Origin: Meiothermus sp. CFH 77666
GTDB lineage: Bacteria > Deinococcota > Deinococci > Deinococcales > Thermaceae
Assembly (NCBI RefSeq): GCF_017497985.1
Contig: NZ_JAGDFV010000024.1
Span: 1-55,480, forward strand
DNA: 55,480 nucleotides
Reading direction: 5' to 3'
Position 1 is the first letter of the stretch, and each line of letters starts with the position of its first letter. The position numbers and the translations under genes are program-made. Below, one piece after another: positions 24,176 through 32,980 of the stretch. The notes beneath the pieces were generated by a model. It did no database searches, had not been told where the DNA came from, and was given only the letters and a program-made list of their open reading frames with translations.

Positions 24176-25387
24176 ATGAAGAGCACAGTACTCAAAACCT
24201 CCAGCCTGCTGGCGGTGGCGGTGCTTTCGGGGTCGGCCTTGTGGTTCGCGTTTAGCCATGGTCAGTCCAGCACGGCCCCCAGTCCAGTCCCGAGCAGCCT
24301 CCAGGGTCTGCTGTCCGATGAACGAAACACTGTGGAGATCGCCCAGACCGCCAGCGAAGGGGTGGTCTACATCTCGGTGCGCAGCAACCCGGCAGCCAGC
24401 CTGCCCGATAACCTCCAGCCCTTTGCCCCCTTCCTGCAACCACAGCCCCAGCAGGGCACTGGCTCGGGGTTTGTGCTCGACAAGCAAGGCCACATCTTGA
24501 CCAACTACCACGTGGTGCAGGGGGCCAGTCAGATCACCGTGCGATTCAAGGACAGCCCCAAGAGCTACACCGCTAAGGTACTGGGCACGGCCCAGCCACT
24601 CGACCTGGCGGTTATCCAGGTACAGGCCCCTGCAGAACTGCTTAAGCCCCTAGCGCTGGGCGACTCCGATCAGGTACAGGTAGGCGAGAAAACCATCGCC
24701 ATCGGGAATCCCTTTGGCCTCGACTACAGCGTTTCGACCGGTATCGTCTCGGCGGTGCGCCGCAACCCCGGCGCAGTGGATGCCCTGGTGCCCACCCTGA
24801 TCCAGACCGACGCCGCCATTAACCCAGGGAACTCTGGTGGGCCATTGCTCAACTCGAGGGCCCAGGTCATCGGCATCAACACCGCCATCATCTCGCCGTC
24901 CGGGCAGTTTGGCAATGCCCAGAACGCTGGGGTGGGCTTTGCCATTCCCATCAACCTGGCCAAACAGTACCTCAAACAGCTCGAGCAGGGAAAAAACATA
25001 AGCGACAGGGAGATTCTGGCCTCCCGCCCACGCCTTGGGGTATCGGTGGTACCCCTGGCCGCCTACAATCCCCAGACCCTGAAGGCCAACGACCTGCCCG
25101 AGGAGGGTCTGATGGTGCAGAGCGTTGAAAAGGGCTCTCCCGCCGAGAAGGCCGGTCTCAAAGCCTCCACCCGGTTCCTCCAGGTGCAGGCTCCGGATGG
25201 CTCAGTGCAGCAGCTGGGCCTGAACGGGGACGTTATCCAGGAGGTAAACGGTACCCCCATCCAGGACATCAACGACCTGCGGGGGGTGCTGGAAGGTGCC
25301 GCAGGCCAGCCGGTCACGCTCAAAATCTGGCGCGAGGGCCAGAGCCTGACCGTCACCGCCACACCGCAGCTCCTGGCCAGCAACTAA
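24176..25387 (+). CDS. HtrA/DegP-family periplasmic serine protease
   Basis: 403 residues after CAAGGAGAAACAGCC. An N-terminal hydrophobic segment (LLAVAVLSGSALWFAF) serves as signal or anchor. Trypsin-like domain with H112 (LTNYHVV), D143 (PLDLAVIQ) and S220 (NPGNSGGPL), then one PDZ domain (about 285-395) with LPEEGLMVQSVEKGSPAEKA. One PDZ domain makes it DegS/HtrA-like in plan. It degrades misfolded envelope proteins. The direct-repeat box upstream would place it in the proposed stress regulon. Confidence 0.93.
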   Translation: MKSTVLKTSSLLAVAVLSGSALWFAFSHGQSSTAPSPVPSSLQGLLSDERNTVEIAQTASEGVVYISVRSNPAASLPDNLQPFAPFLQPQPQQGTGSGFVLDKQGHILTNYHVVQGASQITVRFKDSPKSYTAKVLGTAQPLDLAVIQVQAPAELLKPLALGDSDQVQVGEKTIAIGNPFGLDYSVSTGIVSAVRRNPGAVDALVPTLIQTDAAINPGNSGGPLLNSRAQVIGINTAIISPSGQFGNAQNAGVGFAIPINLAKQYLKQLEQGKNISDREILASRPRLGVSVVPLAAYNPQTLKANDLPEEGLMVQSVEKGSPAEKAGLKASTRFLQVQAPDGSVQQLGLNGDVIQEVNGTPIQDINDLRGVLEGAAGQPVTLKIWREGQSLTVTATPQLLASN

Positions 25388-25433
25388 GCCCTGATTGCAT
25401 CTTGCCCTCCCCGTTGTATCTTGCCCTCCTCGC

Positions 25434-25468
25434 CCCCCTCGAGAAACCTCGAGGGGGTTATTGCTTTG
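25434..25468 (+). terminator. Intrinsic terminator after htrA
   Basis: A perfect 10-base stem CCCCCTCGAG (25434-25443) / CTCGAGGGGG (25448-25457) with loop AAAC, followed by TTATTGCTTT. Lies 46 bases after the htrA stop and before the convergent MutS-like gene. Confidence 0.8.
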
Positions 25469-25514
25469 ACCCCAGGTCTATGCGTTGTCTTGAGGGCGTG
25501 GGATCAGGAGGTCG

Positions 25515-27010
25515 CTAGACGGACGCAGGTTCGAAAACCTGCTGATAGACATCGGGGCCAAAGCTGGTGCTCAGGGGTTCGCCGGGCAGCATACGGTAGC
25601 TCCGGCTGCCATCGGGCTTTCGCTCGGCCCGCAGGAACACCGCATCGGGAAAGCCTTCCTCCAATAGCCTGCGCGTAAGGCTGTACATGTGGCTTACCAG
25701 GTACACCCGCACCCCCTGGGCCCGCAGCGCCCGCACCACCTGGTAGGCCACTTCGGCCCCCTCGAGCTCGTGGGTTGCCGCAAACGGCTCGTTGAGAAGC
25801 ACCAAAGCGCCGGGACGCAGATGATCCACAATCCGGCTCATACGCGATAACTCCTCGTCGAACTTGCCGCTTTTGAGGGTGGGATCCTCCTCGCGCTTGA
25901 AATGGGTGAAAACCCCCGCACAAAGCCCCGAAGTGAAGGTTTGGGCCCCCACAAATAGCCCCGACTGGAGCATCAGCTGGGCCTGACCCAGGCTGCGCAA
26001 AAAGGTGGTCTTGCCGCCCTGGTTGGGGCCGGTCACCACCAGAATGCGCTCCGGATCCTCTAGGTAAAAACTGTTAGGTACCACCTTGCCGCCAGCTTCT
26101 AGCTGCTGGCGGGCCAGGGCCAGCTCAAAACCCTCTCGAAGCGATTCCCACTTGTCTTGGGCAATCTCCGGAAGGCAAAAAGAGAGCCCCGCCGTCTGCA
26201 AGGGCTGAAGGTAGTCCAGATAGCTCAGGAAGAACTGTACCTCCCAATCAAGCGTGGCGAGCACAGGATCGGGAAAGTCTGGGTGGCGCAGGGTGAAGGC
26301 GGCCAGCTCGGCGAAGACCTGGGGAAAGAGCCCCACCACCCCCTCCAGAATGCGCTCCTCGATGTGGTTGAGCTGGTTCCAGTCCGAAAAGCTTACCCGG
26401 TAGTCCTTCGAGTGGCCCTGGCGGAAGCGGCCTCGAGCTCGGTCTGGTAGTCGGGCTCGCCGGCCCAGGCGCGCACCGTGACCCGGTCACCCTGGATGTG
26501 CAGCGTATAGCGGATGGCCGCCAGGGCCGCCTGCAAACCCTGGGCCTCCTGAGCCAGAGCCGCAAAACCCGCCGAGGCCCGGTACTGCGCGAGGAAAGCC
26601 CGCACCCGCTTCAGCCCTTCCGAGGCCAGGCACGAGCCATCCAGGGCCTGGCCCAGGGCCCGCGTCGAGCGCACGTAGAGCAGGGCCGCCTCCAGGAAAT
26701 AGCCCTGTTGCTGGTAGGGGTTGCTAAGGGTCTGGGCCAGTTTTAACAGCCGCCTGAGCTCCTGCTGGGCCTGGACAAAGGCTCGCAGGGCCTCCCTGAG
26801 CACAGGGTCTGCCAGATCGGCAAAGACGGCCTGGCGGTAGCGGATGGCTTCTGGCTCGTGCAGGGGGGTGTAGTACAGCGGGCGCAGGTCGAACTCGAGG
26901 CCCCCCACAGCCTTTTCCACCACCCGGTCGAGGTTCAGGTCGGGGAAGAAGGGTGGCGGCTCCACCACCAGCGAAGCAGGGGTCGTGGGCCAGAGCAGGC
27001 TGGGCGTCAT
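25515..27010 (-). pseudogene. MutS-related ATPase, frameshifted
   Basis: Two frames form one protein of about 498 residues. The start ATG (27010) overlaps the coiled-coil gene stop. The first frame (MTPSLLWPTTPASLVVEPPP) is helical like the MutS core/lever. It breaks near 26424-26430, where one missing base would read on into FRQGHSKDYRVSFSDWNQ. The second part holds the MutS ATPase: GPNQGGKTTFLRS (Walker A), NEPFAATHELEGAE (Walker B region) and VSHMYSL. There is no N-terminal mismatch-recognition domain, so it is a MutS-like protein of uncertain role, not MutS1. Whether the break is real cannot be decided here. Confidence 0.8.
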
Positions 27011-27630
27011 GGAGCCTCCTCGGGGGTGAAGGCGAGCAAGGCCTGCTGGAGCACACTGGCCAGGGCGGCCCGCGCCGGGTCGAAGGCCCTGAAGCCATCG
27101 GCAGGGCGGGCGGCCTCCTCCAGACTCTGGCTGCGGGCCTGCTCGAGCCGCCGCAGGAGGGCGGCCACACTCAGAGCCAGCCAACGTTCGCCCTCGAAGC
27201 GCCAGGGTTCGCCGTGCTCGGCCTGCCACAGGCTTTGGGCCTGCTCTTCCAGCGGCTCCAGCGCCTCGCGCCAGACCCCCAGCGTGCGGGCCTGGTACAA
27301 GAACAACAGCGTGGCCTCGAGCGGCTCCATCTGCTCGGCAGCGCCCGGAGGGGCCAGCCGGTGGAGCAGGTTGAGGGCCACACCCGCCTCGGCCCGACTG
27401 CCCTGAACATGAAACTCCAGCACCTGCCGGTCGCTTTCGCACTTGTAGAGCTGGTAACGCAGCACGGCGTTCTCCCGAAGCGCCGGGCCTGCGTCTTGAA
27501 CCAGACGGTGATTTTGTTTTTCGCAGAAGGCCAGATCCTGCTCGAGCTGGGCCACCCGCGCCTCCAGGGCTGCTTTTTCACTTTGCAGGCGGGCCAGGTC
27601 GGGTGGGGGCGGCCTGTGGAAGAGCTTCAC
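27007..27630 (-). CDS. Coiled-coil protein of unknown function
   Basis: 207 residues from GTG 27630 that overlaps the MFS stop (GTGA) and follows AAGGAGGTACGGGC. N-terminal coiled coil (LQSEKAALEARVAQLEQDLA), then a mostly helical domain rich in Leu and Ala (LLHRLAPPGAAEQMEPLEAT). No known family recognised. Coupled on both sides, to the MFS gene upstream and the MutS-like gene downstream, so it probably works with the MutS-like ATPase. Confidence 0.75.
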   Translation of the reverse strand: MKLFHRPPPPDLARLQSEKAALEARVAQLEQDLAFCEKQNHRLVQDAGPALRENAVLRYQLYKCESDRQVLEFHVQGSRAEAGVALNLLHRLAPPGAAEQMEPLEATLLFLYQARTLGVWREALEPLEEQAQSLWQAEHGEPWRFEGERWLALSVAALLRRLEQARSQSLEEAARPADGFRAFDPARAALASVLQQALLAFTPEEAP

Positions 27631-28787
27631 GCCCGTACCTCCTTCAAGGTGGCGTAAAATCGCCACAGAAACAGCGCAGCAGCTATTTGCAGCAGCACCG
27701 CAAAGGCGACCAGATGCCGGGGGGCCAGGCTGTAAAAGAAACCCATGGCCAGGCTGCCCAGCATCCAGGCCCCCCCAAACGCGGTATCGAAAAGGCCGTA
27801 GGCGCTGCCCCGGCGGGCCTGCGGGCTCAGGACGGCCACCGCCGTACGCATCAGGCTTTCTTGCAGGCCCAGCGCGCTGCCCCAGAGGAGCGCCGCCAGC
27901 ACCAGTACCCCCAGGCCTTGCCCCAGGAAGAACAACGGGGCCACCGCCAGGCTCAGCACCGGCACCCCCCAGAGCAACCGGAGCCCCAGCCGGTCAAAGA
28001 GGTGCCCCACCCCGTAGGCCACCAGGGCGTCGGCTCCCATGGCCAGGGCGAACAGGAGCGGGATGGTGGCCGCCGGGACGGCACGGGTTGCCTCCAGGTG
28101 GTAGGCCACCAACTGAAAGTGCGCAAACCCTGCCACCGTCAGCATGGCAAAGAGCAAATAGGCGTAGTAAGCTCGGGGAAGGCTTTCCCAGTCCTGCGGC
28201 GCGGACGGCCTGGCCACCCCATCGAGCCGCCGGGCCGATAGCAGGAAGACCAGGGCCAGCAGCGCCGGCACGAGGAGTCCGGCAAACCCCAGGCGGTAAC
28301 CCCCCAGGCTCACCAGCAAGGCCACCAGCAGGGGCCCCAGAAACGCCCCCGATTGATCGAGTAGCTCATGCAGGCCAAAGACCTTGCCCTGGCCCAGATG
28401 ATCGCCCGCGTGGGAGAGCAGCGCATCGCGCGCCGGGGTGCGCAGGCCCTTGCCCAGGCGCTCGAGAAACAAGAGCAGGGCCGCACCCCAGGCGGAGGGT
28501 GCCAGGGCCAGGGCCGGGATGGAGAGCAGGTTCAGGGCATAGCCCAGGTACATAAGCCGCCAGGGCTGGCCGCTCCGATCCACCCAGCGCCCGGCAAACA
28601 GGCGTACCAGGTAGCCCAGGAACTCGCCCACCCCGGCCACCGCCCCCACCAGCAAAGGCCCGGCCCCCAGCACCGCCAGAAAGGGCCCGCTGATGCTGCG
28701 CCCGCCCTCGTAGGTGAAGTCAGCAAAGAGGCTCACCAGCCCCAGGCCCACCACCAGCCGCCAGGCTGTCTGGGTGTTGGTTTTCAT
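27627..28787 (-). CDS. MFS transporter, 12-helix type
   Basis: 386 residues from ATG 28787, overlapping the previous stop (ATGA). Twelve hydrophobic helices. Motif region FADFTYEGGRSISGPFLAVL at the N-terminus, LVRLFAGRWVDRSGQPW (motif A-like), and LERLGKGLRTPARDALLS. The FADFxYEGxRSIxGPFL start marks a subgroup of prokaryotic MFS proteins of undetermined substrate. Unlike the exporter at 1459 it has no insertion. Confidence 0.88.
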   Translation of the reverse strand: MKTNTQTAWRLVVGLGLVSLFADFTYEGGRSISGPFLAVLGAGPLLVGAVAGVGEFLGYLVRLFAGRWVDRSGQPWRLMYLGYALNLLSIPALALAPSAWGAALLLFLERLGKGLRTPARDALLSHAGDHLGQGKVFGLHELLDQSGAFLGPLLVALLVSLGGYRLGFAGLLVPALLALVFLLSARRLDGVARPSAPQDWESLPRAYYAYLLFAMLTVAGFAHFQLVAYHLEATRAVPAATIPLLFALAMGADALVAYGVGHLFDRLGLRLLWGVPVLSLAVAPLFFLGQGLGVLVLAALLWGSALGLQESLMRTAVAVLSPQARRGSAYGLFDTAFGGAWMLGSLAMGFFYSLAPRHLVAFAVLLQIAAALFLWRFYATLKEVRA

Positions 28788-29236
28788 GCAGCCTCCCGCA
28801 ACCATAGCCAGCCTGCCTCCTGCTGCCAGTAGCCCAGCCACTCCCCCCAGTCGGCCAGGGCCTGGGCCGTCTGTTCGGCGTGGGGGCCCGTCACCAGGTC
28901 GGCCAGGGCCACGAGCGAGAGCCGCCCACCGGCCCGCCGCAGGCGGGCCCGTACCGTTTCCAGGGGAAGCTCCCCCAGCAAACCCTCGAAGGTCGGGGGT
29001 CGCACCTCGGGCCGCGCCGCCCAGGCGCAGCCCAAGGGGGTGGGCATCAAGGCCAGTCCGCTTTGGACCACCAGGCCCAGCCGCTCGGCCAGCTCGAGGG
29101 TCTCCAGGGGCTGGTCTACGATCGCCCGCAAGACCGGGGCGGCCTCCTCTAGCGGGGCCTCGCGCGCCTCGCAGAGCCAGGCCACCACCCGGTAGAGGTC
29201 GGCAGGACCTGCCAGAAACCTGAGTTGTGGTTGCAT
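28784..29236 (-). CDS. Hypothetical protein, helical
   Basis: 150 residues from ATG 29236 with GGAGGAGAGGT directly upstream. Begins MQPQLRFLAGPADLYRVVAW. Helical throughout with several Trp; the segment LETLELAERLGLVVQSGLAL resembles a winged-helix DNA-binding fold, but this is weak. Lies between the phosphoesterase and MFS genes in a run of overlapping genes. Confidence 0.7.
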   Translation of the reverse strand: MQPQLRFLAGPADLYRVVAWLCEAREAPLEEAAPVLRAIVDQPLETLELAERLGLVVQSGLALMPTPLGCAWAARPEVRPPTFEGLLGELPLETVRARLRRAGGRLSLVALADLVTGPHAEQTAQALADWGEWLGYWQQEAGWLWLREAA

Positions 29237-29246
29237 ACCTCTCCTC

Positions 29247-29954
29247 CTAGAGCCGGGCCTCGAGGTAGATCCGGCGCAGCTCGTGGCGCACATGCTCCTC
29301 CAGCGGCAGGCGTTCCAGCGCGGCCAGCAACGGGGTGCGGTCGTATTCCAGGCGACACAGGCGCACCTCGCCGTCCTCCCACAGGGCAAAGGCAGTACGG
29401 GGATCGCCGTCCAGGGGCTGCCCCACCGAACCAGGGTTGATCACCATCAGTTCTCCTACCCGGCGCACAAGGGGCAGGTGGGTATGGCCGACCAGCAAGA
29501 GATCAGCCTTCACCCCGGCGCAAAGCGCGGCCAGCAAGGGCCCGTCCGCGTCGGGGCGCAGGCGGTAGTCGTGGAGGGGGTCGCTCGGGGTGGCGTGCAC
29601 CATGGCCACCCGAACGCCCGACAGCTCCCAGGTGAGCTGCACCGGCAGGCTGCGCAGGAGGGCCATCTGGGAAGCGGTGAGTCGCTGGCGGGTCCATTCG
29701 GCAAGCGTCCGGGCCAGCCTGGCTTTGGCCGGGGCGGCTTTGGGGTCTTGCCGAAAGGCCACTGCCTGGTCGTGGTTGCCCCGCACCGCCACCGCGCGTC
29801 GGCTGGTCAGCCAGTCCAGCACGGCGCCGGGCTCGGGCCCGTAGTTCACCGCATCGCCGGCCACCAGTACCGCGTCCACCGGCCCCACCCTCCGCTCTAT
29901 GGCCTCCAGGGCCCAGGGGTTGGCATGGATATCGGTCAGCAACAAGAGCCTCAT
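29247..29954 (-). CDS. Calcineurin-like metallophosphoesterase (YfcE/MJ0936 type)
   Basis: 235 residues. Metal ligands of the family are visible: TDIHAN (D-x-H), AGDAVNYGP (G-D), RGNHDQAV (G-N-H-D), VHATPSDPLHDY and VGHTHLPL (G-H-T-H). Start overlaps the DUF190 stop by 4 bases. The family hydrolyses phosphodiesters; natural substrate unknown. Confidence 0.88.
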   Translation of the reverse strand: MRLLLLTDIHANPWALEAIERRVGPVDAVLVAGDAVNYGPEPGAVLDWLTSRRAVAVRGNHDQAVAFRQDPKAAPAKARLARTLAEWTRQRLTASQMALLRSLPVQLTWELSGVRVAMVHATPSDPLHDYRLRPDADGPLLAALCAGVKADLLLVGHTHLPLVRRVGELMVINPGSVGQPLDGDPRTAFALWEDGEVRLCRLEYDRTPLLAALERLPLEEHVRHELRRIYLEARL

Positions 29955-30292
29955 GACCGCTCCTTGGGCAGGTAGCGGATTACCTCTACCTTTTCCATGG
30001 TGATGAGCCCCTCCTGCACCATCTGATCCAGCACCGGCAGGAACTCGCGGATTTTCTCCTCGGCGTCCACAATCTCCACCAGCACCGGCAGGTCTTCAGC
30101 GAGCTGCAGAATTTTGCTGCTGTGGATGCGCGAGTGGGCCCCATACCCTTCAAAACCTTTGAACACGCTCACCCCCGCCAGCCCGAAGCGCCGGGCCTCG
30201 AGCACAATCGCCTCGTGCAGCGGCTTGCCGTGCCAGTGGTCGGCCTCGCCGATGAATATGCGGAGTAGCTTGGCTTCACCTTGCAGTTTCAT
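29951..30292 (-). CDS. DUF190 protein
   Basis: 113 residues, the usual length. Typical features: LLRIFIGEADHWHGKPLHEA, RRFGLAGVSVFKGFEGYG, LPVLVEIVDAEEKI. DUF190 proteins have a PII-like fold and are very often next to crcB, as here (12 bases). They may regulate the fluoride channel; ligand not shown by sequence. Confidence 0.9.
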   Translation of the reverse strand: MKLQGEAKLLRIFIGEADHWHGKPLHEAIVLEARRFGLAGVSVFKGFEGYGAHSRIHSSKILQLAEDLPVLVEIVDAEEKIREFLPVLDQMVQEGLITMEKVEVIRYLPKERS

Positions 30293-30304
30293 GCAGACCT
30301 CCCT

Positions 30305-30706
30305 TTAGGCCACCATCCGTCCGCCAAGGCTGTAGCCCAACCAGGTCAGCAAGAGGCCCAGCAGCAGGCTCAGTTGGGTATAGAGCATCCAGGAAACCCA
30401 CTGTCGGCCCTGCAACAGCCCCAAGGCTTCCCAGCTCAGGGTGGAAAAGGTGGTGAAGCCCCCACAAAAGCCCATGGCCAGAAGAAAACGACCCTCCCGC
30501 GAAACCGCGCCCTCGGCAGAGAGCCGCAGCACCAGGCCAATCAAAAAGCTGCCAAGCAGGTTGACGGTCAGGGTACTCCAGGGAAAACCGCTGCCCAGGC
30601 CACTCTGGATCAGGCTGCCCAGGCCATAGCGGAGCACCGAGCCCACCGCACCCCCCAGGAAGATGAGCAGATAGCGGTTGGAGAAAAAACTCTGCCAGAA
30701 GCTCAT
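30305..30706 (-). CDS. crcB: CrcB/Fluc fluoride channel
   Basis: 133 residues from ATG 30706 (GAGGG upstream), four helices. Family marks: GGAVGSVLRYGLG, STLTVNLLGSFLIGL and GFCGGFTTFSTLSWE. The channel exports F- as a dual-topology dimer. Only one copy is seen, which fits a homodimer. The normal upstream region has been separated by a tnpB element, and no fluoride riboswitch is visible in the remaining 15 bases, so expression now depends on whatever reads through or arises in the element. Confidence 0.9.
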   Translation of the reverse strand: MSFWQSFFSNRYLLIFLGGAVGSVLRYGLGSLIQSGLGSGFPWSTLTVNLLGSFLIGLVLRLSAEGAVSREGRFLLAMGFCGGFTTFSTLSWEALGLLQGRQWVSWMLYTQLSLLLGLLLTWLGYSLGGRMVA

Positions 30707-30730
30707 CCCAGCCCTCACAAAACTCCTTTC

Positions 30731-30802
30731 GCGGATGCCCCGCATTTCAATGCGGGGAGGAAGCGGAAGCCGGGCGAAGCCCGGTCTAGCACACCCATCC
30801 GC
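30731..30802 (+). repeat. Left-end hairpin cluster of tnpB element 1
   Basis: Nested structure: outer arms GCGGATG (30731-30737) and CATCCGC (30796-30802). Inside, CCCCGCAT/ATGCGGGG with loop TTCA (30738-30757), and CCGGGC/GCCCGG with loop GAA (30770-30784). Such hairpins are the sites recognised by the HUH transposase TnpA in this IS class. Confidence 0.7.
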
Positions 30803-30822
30803 TGGTGCGCTACAGTACATCC

Positions 30823-32109
30823 ATGCACAGGGCAGAAACCGTCGTGCTCAAACTGCGCGCCCCCGGCAGGGCCAAGCGGGCCTGGCTCGACCAGACCGCT
30901 GAGCGCTTCCGCCAGGGAACGCAGCTTGGCCTTGATTTCGCTCTGAGCGCCAAAACCTCGAACAGGGGGAAAATCCATGCCGCCGCCTACTCGAACATCC
31001 GCACCCTGGGCTTGCCCTCCGACTACTGCCGCATGGCAGTCAACCAGGCCGTGCAGCTTGCGAGAAGCCATTTTGGGCTTCGCAAGAGCAAGCAGCGGAC
31101 GGGCAGACCGACGGTGGTACGTAGCCAGGGGATAGGGCTGGGGGTCAACGCCTACCGGGTCGTGGGCACAGCCCTTCGGCTTTCCACCGGGGTGCAAGGT
31201 GACTACATCTGGCTCCCCCTTTGTGTCCCGCGGCATTGGCGGGACAAACTGCAATACGTCCAGGGTGATGCTCGGCTGTTCAAGCGGGGCGAAGACTGGT
31301 TCGTGATGCTGCCCCTTAGAATACCCACTACCCCAACCATCTGTGATGGACACGGCGAACCTACCGTGATCGGGGTTGACCTGGGCATCGTTCGGTTGGT
31401 CGCAGCCAAGCATCCCAATGGCCTTTTTGTTGCCAACGGTAAACCCATCCGCCATGAGCGCGAGCACCGGGCCTCTCTCCGCAAACGCTACCAACGCCAC
31501 CGCCGTACCGACCGGGTCAAGGCGATGCGGGGTAAGGAGCGCAGATGGATGACCGACCTCAACCACAAGACCAGCAAGAAGTTGGTAGACCTTGCAACCC
31601 AGTACCCCAATCCGGTGCTGGCCTTCGAGAAGCTGGACGGCATTCGGGATAGGGTGCGGGGCAGCAAACGCTTCAACCGCATGGTCTCTAGTTGGGCCTT
31701 TCGGCAACTGGTGGATTTTGTTCTCTACAAGGCCGAGCGAGCCGGGGTGCGAGTGGTGTTCGTAGACCCCCGCAAGACCAGCCGTACCTGCCCCCGCTGT
31801 AGGCACGCTACCCGGGCCAACCGACCCGAGCAGAGCCACTTCCGATGTGTGGCCTGCGGCTACCAGGGCAACGCCGATGTGGTAGCCAGTTTGAACATCG
31901 CTGACGTAGCGGCTGGACTGCTGCGTCATGGGCCGCCTGACACGGCCCGACCGAGCGCCGCGCCACGGCGCGGCGCAGGTCAGCCTGGTCTCATTGGAGA
32001 CCGGGTGGATGGGGTAAAGGTGTGGGCTTCCAGGTGTACGGGCATGGCCCGTCCCGAAAGGGAATCTACCTCGGCTCATGCAGACTCCAACCTCGAAAGT
32101 TCCGCGTAG
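30823..32109 (+). CDS. tnpB: TnpB, RNA-guided nuclease of an IS200/IS605-type element
   Basis: 428 residues from ATG 30823. RuvC residues: Asp in VIGVDLGIVRLVA, Glu in LAFEKLDGIRD, Asp in GNADVVASLNIAD. The C4 zinc ribbon is CPRCR...CVACG. The N-terminal region matches the OrfB helix-turn-helix part (RFRQGTQLGLDF). All catalytic positions are present, so it may be active. The omega RNA would come from the 3' end of the gene plus the right end, and the guide would be the sequence beginning near 32143. Confidence 0.9.
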   Translation: MHRAETVVLKLRAPGRAKRAWLDQTAERFRQGTQLGLDFALSAKTSNRGKIHAAAYSNIRTLGLPSDYCRMAVNQAVQLARSHFGLRKSKQRTGRPTVVRSQGIGLGVNAYRVVGTALRLSTGVQGDYIWLPLCVPRHWRDKLQYVQGDARLFKRGEDWFVMLPLRIPTTPTICDGHGEPTVIGVDLGIVRLVAAKHPNGLFVANGKPIRHEREHRASLRKRYQRHRRTDRVKAMRGKERRWMTDLNHKTSKKLVDLATQYPNPVLAFEKLDGIRDRVRGSKRFNRMVSSWAFRQLVDFVLYKAERAGVRVVFVDPRKTSRTCPRCRHATRANRPEQSHFRCVACGYQGNADVVASLNIADVAAGLLRHGPPDTARPSAAPRRGAGQPGLIGDRVDGVKVWASRCTGMARPERESTSAHADSNLESSA

Positions 32110-32113
32110 GAGC

Positions 32114-32142
32114 CCCCGGACTGAAGTCCGGGGAGGATGTCA
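32114..32142 (+). ncRNA. Right end / presumed 3' part of the omega RNA, element 1
   Basis: Hairpin CCCCGGACT-GA-AGTCCGGGG (32114-32133) followed by AGGATGTCA. This form is typical for the right end of tnpB elements and for the guide-proximal end of the omega RNA. The guide would read GTGCACCACC onward into the uspA-type gene (antisense). The RNA itself is inferred, not shown. Confidence 0.55.
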
Positions 32143-32559
32143 GTGCACCACCATCACCGGGCAGGGCGCATAGCGCAGCACCCGTTCCGAGACCGAACCC
32201 AGCATCCAGCGCTGCACCCGCGTGAGCCCGCGCCGCCCCAGCACCACCAGGTCGGCTCCGCACTCCTCGGCATAGCGCATCAGTACCTCAGCCGGATGCC
32301 CCACCCGGCGGTGCAGGTGTAGCTCTACCCCGTGTTTATGGGCGGCGGCCCGAGCCCAGCTAAAGGCCTCGCTGAGGGCGGCCTGGGCCTGGTTCAGGGC
32401 TCCCTCCACCTCGCCCTCGAGCTCGGCAAACTCCGGAGGCCGCACCACCGCCACCGCATGCACTCCCCCTTGAAAGGCCCGGGCCAGCTCGAGGGCCTCC
32501 AGCAGGGCCTTGCGCGAGGATTCCGAGCCGTCAAACCCCACCACGATTCGCCTGAACAT
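32140..32559 (-). CDS. Universal stress protein (single UspA domain)
   Basis: 139 residues from ATG 32559. Starts MFRRIVVGFDGSESSRKALL; the ATP-binding motif G-x2-G-x9-G-S is present as LGRRGLTRVQRWMLGSVS, ending VMVVH. The stop codon TGA (32142-32140) is made from the terminal TCA of the tnpB element, so the insertion supplied or preserved the exact end of the protein. The start overlaps the upstream gene by 29 bases. Confidence 0.9.
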   Translation of the reverse strand: MFRRIVVGFDGSESSRKALLEALELARAFQGGVHAVAVVRPPEFAELEGEVEGALNQAQAALSEAFSWARAAAHKHGVELHLHRRVGHPAEVLMRYAEECGADLVVLGRRGLTRVQRWMLGSVSERVLRYAPCPVMVVH

Positions 32560-32980
32560 CCTCCACCTCCGTCAAAATGTTCTCGATTCGCTCTAGACCC
32601 CGCTCGAGCAACGACAGCCGAACCTCCAAAAAGCCCGCCACCTCCGGTTTGAGCGGCCCGTAGCTGCTCAGATGGGCCGGGCGTAGCTCCTCCAGGTTGG
32701 CCCAGTGGGCCGAAAGACCCGCCCAGATCAAATCAAACCGGTCGTGCCGAACCGGCTCCAGGGCCAGCAAGCGGGCCAGTTCGCCCACCTGCCCCCGCAG
32801 CGCATCCGCCACCTTCACGATGCTCTCCGCCCGCTCGTGGCTTTGCAGGGCGTTGGCCTCCTGGTACAGGTGCCCCACCAGGGGCTCCTCGGTCAGGGCA
32901 CGCTCGAGCCGCAGCAGGTACTCCTCCAGCTCGGCCAGGGCCAGCGAGAGCACCCGGCGGTGGTTCTCGGTCAGCCTCAT
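32531..32980 (-). CDS. Hypothetical helical protein between antiporter and Usp
   Basis: 149 residues, all alpha, with heptad-like stretches (LALAELEEYLLRLERALTEE; EVRLSLLERGLERIENILTE). Start overlaps the antiporter stop by 4 bases and its end overlaps the Usp start, so it is tightly coupled to both. Not recognised. It could be a soluble regulator of the antiporter; this is inference from position only. Confidence 0.75.
   Translation of the reverse strand: MRLTENHRRVLSLALAELEEYLLRLERALTEEPLVGHLYQEANALQSHERAESIVKVADALRGQVGELARLLALEPVRHDRFDLIWAGLSAHWANLEELRPAHLSSYGPLKPEVAGFLEVRLSLLERGLERIENILTEVEDVQANRGGV

Larger units (their letters stand above)
30721..32142 (+). mobile_element. tnpB-only IS200/IS605-type element (IS1341-like) 1
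   Basis: A tnpB gene with a complex hairpin region at its 5' side (30731-30802) and a hairpin followed by GAGGATGTCA at its 3' side (32114-32142), the usual right-end layout of these elements. No tnpA is present, so it is non-autonomous. It is inserted, against the direction of the host genes, between the uspA-type gene and crcB. Borders are approximate on the left; the right end coincides with the stop codon of the uspA-type gene. Confidence 0.75.

Noticed and set aside
30707-30730. Fluoride riboswitch before crcB
   Set aside because: Only about 15 bases of original leader remain before the tnpB element, and no riboswitch core motif is visible there.
30715-32079. Long minus-strand frame opposite tnpB 1 (454 codons)
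   Set aside because: It is the mirror of tnpB, with no family likeness, whereas the plus strand has all RuvC and zinc motifs.
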